Assembly: GCA_016777645.1 (NCBI GenBank)
Contig: JADHRC010000092.1
Location: 1 to 6,222 of the forward strand
From: Alphaproteobacteria bacterium
GTDB taxonomy: Bacteria; Pseudomonadota; Alphaproteobacteria; Puniceispirillales; Marisalimonadaceae
Length of the DNA: 6,222 nt
Direction of reading: 5' to 3'
The notes beneath the pieces were generated by a model. The model saw only the letters and a list, made by a program, of their open reading frames with translations, ran no database searches and had not been told where the DNA came from. Below are positions 1 through 5,453 of the stretch, in pieces. Made by a program: the position numbers and the translations under genes. Within the stretch, counting starts at the first letter, position 1, and each line of letters opens with the position of its first letter.

Positions 1-866
1 TGCGTTTTGTGAGCGGCTTATCTAGCGCATTTGTTTTAATATTTGGAACGTCGCTGATACTTCCATCTATTCAAGCTTTTGGTAAAAAATCTCTTAGTAC
101 TGCTCATTTTATGGGAGTTGGTTTTGGAATTGTCTTATCATCGATTATAGTATCAATTTTAGGCAGTCTAGGATTTGAGTGGAAAGATCTCTGGATTGGA
201 GTAACAATTCTGTCAATAATCTTATCAGTTCCTATATTTATATACACTCCGGATGAAACAATTATTAGTACAACATTTGATAAGTCTAATCTTCAAAGTA
301 ATTTTGGATTTGCTTTAATAACTGTATCTTATGGTTTATATGGTTTTGGATATGTGGTTTTAGGTACATTTATATCTGCTATGGCAAGAGAAACTGTTGG
401 ATTAGAATCAACAGAAGTATATGTTTGGTTACTTGTTGGATTAGCAGGAATACCAATGGTTATTTTTTGGCCTTGGTTTGGAAAAAAAATTGGCAACGAT
501 TTAGCACTTTTTTGGGCTTGTGCTATTATGGGTGTTGGGATTTTAATGCCAGTGCTGTTAGAAAATAAATTTGGTATAACACTATCATCCATTCTCCTTG
601 GCTCAACTTTCATTCCAATAACAGCATTGGCCTTATTAGAAGGACAGTCACGATATAAAGGTTCTATAAGGGTTTCTACAGCTATACTAACTTCAGCTTT
701 TAGTGTAGGTCAAATGGTTGGCCCTTATTTCGGTGGTGTAATGATAGATTTATTTTCTTCTTATAAAATTGCCCTGTTAATATCATCAATTTGTCTTTTC
801 ATTGCAGCTCTATTAATGATAAGTCCTTCAAGGATTAAAACTATAAAATTTACAAATACTCCTTAA
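1..866 (+). CDS. MFS transporter, YbfB/YjiJ-like (MFS_4), 5' end missing
   Basis: This is the C-terminal part of a polytopic inner-membrane protein. The reading frame is open from base 3 (R-F-V-S-G-L at the edge) to TAA at 864-866, giving 287 residues. MFS_4 proteins are usually near 390 residues, so roughly 100 N-terminal residues, about three membrane helices, lie outside the window. The in-frame GTG at base 9 is not the start, because the codons before it continue the conserved R-F-x-S-G-x-x-S-A-F helix of the family. About eight or nine hydrophobic helices follow, with a soluble linker near residues 80-95 (TPDETIISTTFDKS) that fits the central loop between the two six-helix halves. Substrates of this family are poorly known; organic acid or metabolite transport is the usual guess. 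Its 3' end overlaps the convergent phosphotransferase gene by 17 bp. A role as importer for the neighbouring catabolic genes is inference from position only. Confidence 0.8.
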   Translation, partial: RFVSGLSSAFVLIFGTSLILPSIQAFGKKSLSTAHFMGVGFGIVLSSIIVSILGSLGFEWKDLWIGVTILSIILSVPIFIYTPDETIISTTFDKSNLQSNFGFALITVSYGLYGFGYVVLGTFISAMARETVGLESTEVYVWLLVGLAGIPMVIFWPWFGKKIGNDLALFWACAIMGVGILMPVLLENKFGITLSSILLGSTFIPITALALLEGQSRYKGSIRVSTAILTSAFSVGQMVGPYFGGVMIDLFSSYKIALLISSICLFIAALLMISPSRIKTIKFTNTP

Positions 867-1890
867 GAATTTTCAAACCTAAATTAGCAACAGGCTCAGC
901 TTGTTCACCAACCTCGAAAGCATTTTCTCCAGCATTGTTACCATCAATAACACGCTTTGTTATTCCTTGAAGAATTCCAACAAACCTAAAACTATTAAAA
1001 GCTAATAAATATTTCCAGTATTTAGGTCTTTCAAAACCAGTGATATTTAAATAACTCTCCAAAATTTTTTCTTCACTAGGAATTCCTGAATTCTTAATTT
1101 CATTTCTATAATCACCTAAACCGCTAATTGGCCAACTCTTTTCAAACCTAAGCATCAAAGCCCAATAAGACAAATCGATAAATGGTGGAGATAATGTAGA
1201 TAATTCCCAATCCAATAAACCCAGTATTTTTGAAGAGTGGTTGTTATTTTTTAACATCATATTATCAAGGCGAAAATCCCCATGTAAAAGACAAGGTGGT
1301 AAGTTATCTATTTCTTTTGGTATATATTTAGGAATATTTTCAATTAAAAATTCCATACTTTCTATGTTTTTTGTTTGTGACTCCCTATATTGTTTAATCC
1401 ATAGATTAATTTGTCTTTCGAGATATCCTTTCGGTCTTCCAAAATTTTCTAAACCAAGCTCTGCCAAATCGACTGATGCTAACTCAGCTAAAATTTCTAT
1501 TTTATGTCTATAAATTTGTTTTCTTTGATTAGGAGAATAATTAGGAAGAATAGGATCAAACTCGTGAGTGCCGTCTAAAAACTCCATTATGTAAAATTCA
1601 CTACCCATTATACTAATATCATCACAATATCCATACATCCTGGGAACTGGTAATTTAGATCGTTCTAAAGCAGACATTACTTTATATTCTCTATCAATAC
1701 GATGAGCACCTGGTAAGAGATTACCTAACGGCTTGGATCTTAGAACAAAACTCTTGTTTTTTGATTTCAAAAGAAATGTAGGGTTTGATTGACCTATTTC
1801 AAATTTTTTAATAGATAGTATCTCTTCTTCTAAAGAAGTTTTTTTACTAATCCATGAATTTAAACTATTAATTTTGTTTTTTACTGACAT
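850..1890 (-). CDS. Phosphotransferase family protein, ACAD10/11-kinase or LvaA type
   Basis: A cytoplasmic APH-fold small-molecule kinase of 346 residues. The nucleotide loop is at G33-Q-S-N-P-T38, followed by F48-V-L-R51 and the conserved E68 in IDREY. The catalytic Brenner-type loop is H203-G-D205-F-R-L-D-N210, with D205 as base and N210 as metal ligand. The second metal site is D227-W-E229. All residues needed for phosphotransfer are present. The GQSNPT loop and the HGDFRLDN/DWELSTL wording match the kinase part of animal ACAD10/ACAD11 and bacterial LvaA rather than antibiotic-resistance aminoglycoside kinases. In those systems the kinase phosphorylates the 4-hydroxyl of a 4-hydroxyacyl-CoA. 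It is transcribed divergently from the SDR and acyl-CoA dehydrogenase genes, which supports the same pathway here. The start at 1890 has no recognisable Shine-Dalgarno sequence. Exact substrate is unknown. Confidence 0.88.
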   Translation of the reverse strand: MSVKNKINSLNSWISKKTSLEEEILSIKKFEIGQSNPTFLLKSKNKSFVLRSKPLGNLLPGAHRIDREYKVMSALERSKLPVPRMYGYCDDISIMGSEFYIMEFLDGTHEFDPILPNYSPNQRKQIYRHKIEILAELASVDLAELGLENFGRPKGYLERQINLWIKQYRESQTKNIESMEFLIENIPKYIPKEIDNLPPCLLHGDFRLDNMMLKNNNHSSKILGLLDWELSTLSPPFIDLSYWALMLRFEKSWPISGLGDYRNEIKNSGIPSEEKILESYLNITGFERPKYWKYLLAFNSFRFVGILQGITKRVIDGNNAGENAFEVGEQAEPVANLGLKILKEYL

Positions 1891-1958
1891 ATTGAAACGA
1901 CTAAATTATCTTAACTAAAATATTATAACTAATTATATTTTTTATTAGGCATTATATC
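1891..1958. promoter_or_regulatory. Divergent intergenic region between phosphotransferase and SDR genes
   Basis: This 68-bp AT-rich gap must hold the promoters of both divergent units. On the plus strand, TTGAAA at 1892-1897 and TAAAAT at 1916-1921, 18 bp apart, each match the sigma-70 consensus at five of six positions and would start a leader of about 30 nt before the SDR ATG at 1959. On the minus strand, TATAAT (complement of 1922-1927) and GATAAT (complement of 1905-1910) are -10-like, but neither has a convincing -35. Sharing such a small region makes joint regulation of the kinase and the SDR/dehydrogenase pair plausible. No clear inverted-repeat operator was seen. In sequence this rich in A+T, chance -10 matches are common, so the assignments are tentative. 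Confidence 0.45.
1947..1949 (+). promoter_or_regulatory. Weak ribosome binding site of the SDR gene
   Basis: AGG lies 9 nt before the ATG at 1959. It is the only purine patch resembling a Shine-Dalgarno core in the leader, and it supports this start, which also gives the normal N-terminal SDR layout. Confidence 0.45.
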
Positions 1959-2693
1959 ATGAATTTACAATCTAACACTGTTTTAATAACTGGTGCAAGT
2001 AGAGGTCTGGGAGCAAATTTTTCTAAGGTTTTAGCTGCAGACGGTTTTAAAATTTTAGGAGTTGGACGCAATAAAGAAAATCTTAAGTCTGTTATATCAT
2101 CGCTCCCTAATCAAAATTTAAAGCATGAATTCTTAGAAATTGATATTACTAACGAAAAAGAAGTTCAACAAAAATTAAGTAGTCTAAATATTTATGGCTT
2201 AGTCAATAATGCTGGGATTGCTAATACTAAACTTTTGCATGAAGAAACTAATAATAGCTTAAATAACATTTTTAATACAAACCTACTAGGATCATTAAAT
2301 GTATCGAATGCTATTATTCCTAATATGATTAAAAACAGAAGTGGTAAAATAATTAATATTGCGTCTACTCTAGGTTATAGACCATTATCATATGTGGGTG
2401 CTTACGCAGCAACTAAGGCGGCATTAATTCAAGTAACCAAATCTCAGTCAATCGAATTAGCTAGACACAATATATGTGTTAATTCTCTTGCTCCTGGTTA
2501 TATCCTAACAGATATTAATAAAGATCAACTTGAAGGAGACGCAGGTATTTTACTAAAAAAGAAAATACCTTTAAAAAGATTTGCAACTGCAGAAGAACTT
2601 GATGTAATCATTTCAATGCTACTTAATAGAAAAAATACTTACATGACTGGAGCAGTCATTGCTGTAGATGGAGGTCTTAGTGCAGGACTTTAA
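1959..2693 (+). CDS. SDR family NAD(P)-dependent oxidoreductase (FabG-like)
   Basis: A classical short-chain dehydrogenase/reductase of 244 residues, the usual length for the family, acting in the cytoplasm. The Rossmann nucleotide motif is T11-G-A-S-R-G-L-G18. R37 after the second beta strand suggests NADP(H) preference. D62 contacts the adenine ring region and N83-N-A-G86 is the structural motif. The catalytic tetrad is N108, S136, Y149 and K153 (YAATK), followed by the P179-G180 cofactor loop and the C-terminal V-D-G-G-L segment. The ATG at 1959 places the glycine motif at the normal distance from the N terminus, and AGG at 1947-1949 is a modest ribosome site. The gene lies 17 bp upstream of the acyl-CoA dehydrogenase, evidently in one operon. 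By analogy with LvaD it may interconvert a 4-keto and a 4-hydroxyacyl-CoA, but SDR substrate cannot be read from sequence, and a 3-hydroxyacyl-CoA role is equally open. Confidence 0.92.
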   Translation: MNLQSNTVLITGASRGLGANFSKVLAADGFKILGVGRNKENLKSVISSLPNQNLKHEFLEIDITNEKEVQQKLSSLNIYGLVNNAGIANTKLLHEETNNSLNNIFNTNLLGSLNVSNAIIPNMIKNRSGKIINIASTLGYRPLSYVGAYAATKAALIQVTKSQSIELARHNICVNSLAPGYILTDINKDQLEGDAGILLKKKIPLKRFATAEELDVIISMLLNRKNTYMTGAVIAVDGGLSAGL

Positions 2694-2699
2694 ATTTTT

Positions 2700-2705
2700 A
2701 GGAGA
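2700..2705 (+). promoter_or_regulatory. Strong ribosome binding site of the acyl-CoA dehydrogenase gene
   Basis: AGGAGA lies 5 nt before the ATG at 2711, in the 17-nt gap after the SDR stop codon. It is the strongest Shine-Dalgarno match in the window. It fixes the dehydrogenase start and implies that the second gene of the operon is translated independently and well. Confidence 0.8.
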
Positions 2706-2710
2706 CTTTT

Positions 2711-3910
2711 ATGGACTTTAACCTTCCAAACAATATTGAACAGATCAGAGTAAAAACAAGAAAGTTTGTTGATGAAAATATTATTCCCCTCGAAACTCAA
2801 TCATCCTCTTATGACAACCATGAAAATATTAATGAAGATTTGTTAAAAGAAATACGACAAGAGGTAAAAAAAGAAGGGCTATGGTCACCACAAATGCCTA
2901 CCTCTAGATCTGGTAAGGGTTTTGGGCCTATTGGGATGTCTGCTCTATATGAAGAAATGAATAGATCTATTTTTGGTCCAGTTTGTTTTAATTGTGCCGC
3001 TCCTGATGATGGTAACATGTACATTTTAAATAAAATTGGAAGAGAAGATCAAAAAGTAAAATGGCTAGACCCAATTATTAATGGAGATGTAAGGTCATCA
3101 TTAGCTATGACCGAACCGGCTCCCGGAGGAGGATCAGACCCTTCTATGATTAAAACCGAAGCCATTTATAATAATGGAAAGTGGATTGTAAATGGTTTAA
3201 AATGGTATATTACTGGCGCAGCCGTTGCGTCCCATTTTATACTTTTAGCTAAGACTAAAGATGGTTTGACTGCCTTTCTTTATCATAAAGATCAGCCAGG
3301 TTGGAATATTAAAAGACGTATTCCTATCATGGGTCCAGAGGAACATGGTGGTCATTGTGAGCTAGAATATAATGGATTGGAAATACCCGATGAAAACCGT
3401 CTAGGTGAAGTAGGTCAAGGGCTTAAAATTGTGCAAATTAGACTAGGACTTGCCCGGCTGACTCATTGCATGCGCTGGATTGGTCTTTCAAGGAGAAGTC
3501 TTGAGATTGCCTTAGACTATGTTTCTCATAGGGAAGGGTTTGGCATAAAACTAAGTGATAGAGAATCTGTACAAATAAAACTTGGCAAAGCTGCCATGGA
3601 CATTGATATTGCGAGATTACTTGTTATGAGGGCTGCTTGGAAAATTGAAAATGGTAGTAAATCAAGACAAGATGTATCTATGGCCAAAATACATGTTGCA
3701 GATACTCTTAATAATGTATGTGACACTGCGATACAGTTAAATGGAGCAAAAGGATATAGTAAGGATACTATTCTTGAGTGGATTTATCGTTATGCACGTC
3801 AGGCAAAATTAGTGGATGGTGCCTCTGAGGTGCATCAAATGATTATTAATAGGTTTTTTAATAATTATAAGTCTGATTTTTGGCACTGGGGTGTTGGCCA
3901 CGATATTTAA
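2711..3910 (+). CDS. Acyl-CoA dehydrogenase family protein, ACAD10/11 or LvaC type
   Basis: A 399-residue FAD-dependent acyl-CoA dehydrogenase-fold protein, full length for the family. The helical N domain covers about residues 1-125. The beta domain (about 128-230) begins with the flavin/substrate motif M133-T-E-P136 and a glycine-rich turn G139-G-G-S-D143. The C-terminal helical domain (about 238-385) contains R274-x-x-F-G278 and Q342-L-N-G-A-K-G348, the FAD pyrophosphate and adenine contacts. At the position of the catalytic glutamate of medium-chain dehydrogenases (YEGT) it has V368-D369-G-A-S-E-V-H375. This resembles the DG-x-x-EVH motif of ACAD10/11-like enzymes, with Asp as likely base. 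LvaC-type members turn 4-phosphoacyl-CoA into 3-hydroxyacyl-CoA instead of only making a 2-enoyl-CoA. The SDR gene upstream and the divergent kinase fit that role. No electron-transfer flavoprotein gene is near. An ordinary short-chain acyl-CoA dehydrogenase remains possible. Confidence 0.9.
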   Translation: MDFNLPNNIEQIRVKTRKFVDENIIPLETQSSSYDNHENINEDLLKEIRQEVKKEGLWSPQMPTSRSGKGFGPIGMSALYEEMNRSIFGPVCFNCAAPDDGNMYILNKIGREDQKVKWLDPIINGDVRSSLAMTEPAPGGGSDPSMIKTEAIYNNGKWIVNGLKWYITGAAVASHFILLAKTKDGLTAFLYHKDQPGWNIKRRIPIMGPEEHGGHCELEYNGLEIPDENRLGEVGQGLKIVQIRLGLARLTHCMRWIGLSRRSLEIALDYVSHREGFGIKLSDRESVQIKLGKAAMDIDIARLLVMRAAWKIENGSKSRQDVSMAKIHVADTLNNVCDTAIQLNGAKGYSKDTILEWIYRYARQAKLVDGASEVHQMIINRFFNNYKSDFWHWGVGHDI

Positions 3911-3911
3911 T

Positions 3912-4577
3912 TTAAAAAATTTGGTCTATATTTTCTAGTGAATTGACAATATGAATAGGTTTACCAGGAAGTTTCTCTAATTTACCATTAAACCTATTAA
4001 CCCATATTGTGTTAAATCCATAATTTGATGCAGCATGCATGTCCCATGCATTACTTGAAAAAAACATAACCTTTTCTTTTTTAATGTTCATCTTACTTTG
4101 GACTAAATCATAAACTTTTTTTGATGGTTTATATATTTTACACTCTTCAACGGACATAACTTCATCTAAGAGCTCCCTAATATTGGCGTTATCTACTGCG
4201 CTATTTAGCATTTTATTGCTACCATTAGATAAAATTCCTGTTTTAAACCCTTTTTGCTTTAAATTGTTTAGAACACTTTTAACTTCCGGGTATGCCTCTA
4301 ATTTTAAGTATAGCGCTAATAAATCTTCTCTTAACTTATAATTTTCAATATCTAAAGTTTCCATGGCGTAATCTAACGCATCTGAAGTTATTTGCCAAAA
4401 GTCTACATATTCATCCATTGAATTTCTTAACCATGTGTATTCAACTTGTCTCAATCTCCAAAGTGAAGCTAATTCTTGCCACTTCGATCCAACTTCCGTA
4501 GATAATTTTCTACAGGCAGCGTTTACATCAAACAACGTTCCATAAGCGTCAAATATACAAGCTTTAATACTACTCAT
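3912..4577 (-). CDS. Haloacid dehalogenase type II (L-2-haloacid dehalogenase-like HAD hydrolase)
   Basis: A 221-residue cytoplasmic HAD-superfamily hydrolase, a length typical of type II 2-haloacid dehalogenases. These convert (S)-2-haloalkanoic acids to (R)-2-hydroxy acids through an aspartyl ester. The nucleophile D10 sits in FDAYGTLFD with T14. R41 in WRLRQ is the halide/carboxylate residue. S117-N118 in LSNGS, K150 in YKPSKKVY, Y156, and S174-S-N176-A-W-D179 complete the set, each within one residue of the numbering known for the Pseudomonas sp. YL enzyme. The second acidic residue D12 of phosphatases is replaced (D-A-Y), which argues for dehalogenase over phosphatase. The start at 4577 puts D10 at its usual place. 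The gene follows the glycosyltransferase by 4 nt in the same operon and converges on the acyl-CoA dehydrogenase with one base between stop codons. A physiological substrate other than haloacids is possible. Confidence 0.9.
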   Translation of the reverse strand: MSSIKACIFDAYGTLFDVNAACRKLSTEVGSKWQELASLWRLRQVEYTWLRNSMDEYVDFWQITSDALDYAMETLDIENYKLREDLLALYLKLEAYPEVKSVLNNLKQKGFKTGILSNGSNKMLNSAVDNANIRELLDEVMSVEECKIYKPSKKVYDLVQSKMNIKKEKVMFFSSNAWDMHAASNYGFNTIWVNRFNGKLEKLPGKPIHIVNSLENIDQIF

Positions 4578-4581
4578 TTAA

Positions 4582-5379
4582 TTATACCCTTTGACTTAAA
4601 TAATCGTAAAAATCACCATTATTATTTTTATTCCAAATTAAAAACTTTTTATTATTAATACGCCTTAACGCAAACACTCTAGCCACTTTATAATTACCAT
4701 TTTTTAAAGATTTTATCTGATACTTTCTATAAGCGATATTTATTTTGTGAGAAAATCCATCTTCTTTTGTAACTGAAATTTTTTGTAAGTTTAATTTGTA
4801 ATATACTTCTTTTGTCATTTCTATTTTTTGTTTATTTTTATTTATCAAATAAGAAGTATTATAAACATCTTGGCTCCTTAAATTTAAAAACTCACCCTGT
4901 TTTTTTCTCTTTACAAAAGGATGAAAACTACATGGTATATTTCCGATATCACTTATGCTCAAATAATTTTGGTCTTTTCCTTTAAACTCTTTTAGTAAAT
5001 TTTCGTTTCTATAGACCCTAGTTGGTGCAAAAGCTAAACCATTTTTTTTAACCATTTTATACATTTTTTCTAAATAATTTTCAGACCATTCATCATCAGA
5101 ATCTAAAAACCCAATATATTCCCCCCTAGCTTTTTTAATTCCAATATTTCTAGTGTTTCCAGGTCCAGTTTTGATCCCATTCGTTTTTAAAATTTTTATT
5201 TTGATCTTTTTTTTCATTTTAGGGATTAAGTGATCATATTTTTTGCCATCATCAATGATTAGTATAATCTCTACAATTAGCCCGTCTTTAAATCTTTGAT
5301 TCATAATTGAGTTTAAACATCTCAACAAAGTTTTTTGAGCATTGTAAATGGGAATAATTATTGAAAGATTTATTTTCAT
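4582..5379 (-). CDS. Glycosyltransferase family 2 protein, low-GC and lysine-rich
   Basis: A 265-residue inverting GT-A fold sugar transferase. It starts with the family 2 signature I8-I-P10-I-Y-N, followed by nucleotide-sugar residues D43-D44-G45, the N/R segment G74-N-T-R-N-I-G80, and the metal-binding motif L92-D-S-D95-D-E-W. A candidate acceptor-activating Asp is D171 in SQDVYN. There is no signal peptide or membrane helix, so it would act on the cytoplasmic face, as in surface polysaccharide or glycoconjugate synthesis. The C-terminal third is basic and unassigned. About 15 percent of residues are lysine (40 by my count), and GC over 4621-5340 is about 26 percent by hand count, against about 38 percent over 2881-3360 in the dehydrogenase gene. 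No other polysaccharide gene is nearby. Composition and isolation suggest transfer. Acceptor and donor sugars cannot be told. The dehalogenase gene is downstream in the same operon. Confidence 0.88.
   Translation of the reverse strand: MKINLSIIIPIYNAQKTLLRCLNSIMNQRFKDGLIVEIILIIDDGKKYDHLIPKMKKKIKIKILKTNGIKTGPGNTRNIGIKKARGEYIGFLDSDDEWSENYLEKMYKMVKKNGLAFAPTRVYRNENLLKEFKGKDQNYLSISDIGNIPCSFHPFVKRKKQGEFLNLRSQDVYNTSYLINKNKQKIEMTKEVYYKLNLQKISVTKEDGFSHKINIAYRKYQIKSLKNGNYKVARVFALRRINNKKFLIWNKNNNGDFYDYLSQRV
4587..4592 (-). promoter_or_regulatory. Ribosome binding site of the haloacid dehalogenase gene
   Basis: The complement reads AAAGGG, 9 nt before the ATG at 4577. It lies within the last codons of the upstream glycosyltransferase gene, which fits coupled translation of an operon. 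The sequence just downstream also contains TATAAT (complement of 4581-4586), but this is too close to the start codon to serve as a promoter for a leadered message. Confidence 0.6.
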
Positions 5380-5453
5380 TTAATTTCTTTTTTTTGATTA
5401 TTATTATATCTTCAATTAAATATTGCAAAACTTATATAGCAGGAAATTTCCTA
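5380..5453. promoter_or_regulatory. Divergent intergenic region between glycosyltransferase and methyltransferase genes
   Basis: This 74-bp gap serves two divergent genes. On the minus strand a perfect TATAAT (complement of 5403-5408) is preceded, at a 15-bp spacing, by TTTGCA (complement of 5424-5429). Transcription would begin near 5396 and leave a short leader with the purine-rich AAAGAAA before the glycosyltransferase ATG at 5379. On the plus strand TTGATT at 5394-5399 and TTAAAT at 5416-5421, 16 bp apart, are a weaker candidate for the methyltransferase. A run of eight T residues sits at 5388-5395. The high A+T content makes these calls tentative. Confidence 0.4.
5441..5452. repeat. Perfect 12-bp palindrome containing the methyltransferase ribosome binding site
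   Basis: AGGAAATTTCCT is identical to its own reverse complement. Its left half, AGGAAA at 5441-5446, is a good Shine-Dalgarno sequence 7 nt before the ATG at 5454, which supports that start. In RNA the two halves have no loop, so an intramolecular hairpin would be poor. As DNA it could be a small dimeric protein site, or coincidence. Confidence 0.6.

Noticed and set aside
329..613. Open frame of 94 codons on the minus strand
   Set aside because: Antisense to the membrane helices of the transporter; a by-product of their codon composition.
823..840. Possible terminator TCCTT-C-AAGGA near the end of the transporter gene
   Set aside because: The one-base loop cannot form a hairpin of that size, it lies within coding sequence, and no T-run follows.
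1241..1513. Open frame of 90 codons on the plus strand
   Set aside because: It is antisense to the phosphotransferase catalytic region, has no ribosome site, and gives no recognisable protein.
850..1890. Antibiotic-resistance aminoglycoside kinase
   Set aside because: The fold is shared, but the GQSNPT loop, the DWELSTL wording and the SDR/acyl-CoA dehydrogenase neighbours point to the ACAD10/11 kinase type.
2809..3024. Minus-strand open frame within the acyl-CoA dehydrogenase gene
   Set aside because: Antisense shadow with no start signal or recognisable motif; the same holds for 3526-3726.
850..3910. A new defence or mobile system
   Set aside because: No nuclease, integrase, transposase, terminal repeat or CRISPR-like array is present; all genes fit metabolism, transport, glycosylation or RNA modification.
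4292..4501. Plus-strand open frame within the dehalogenase gene
   Set aside because: Antisense shadow; the minus-strand frame carries the full set of HAD motifs.
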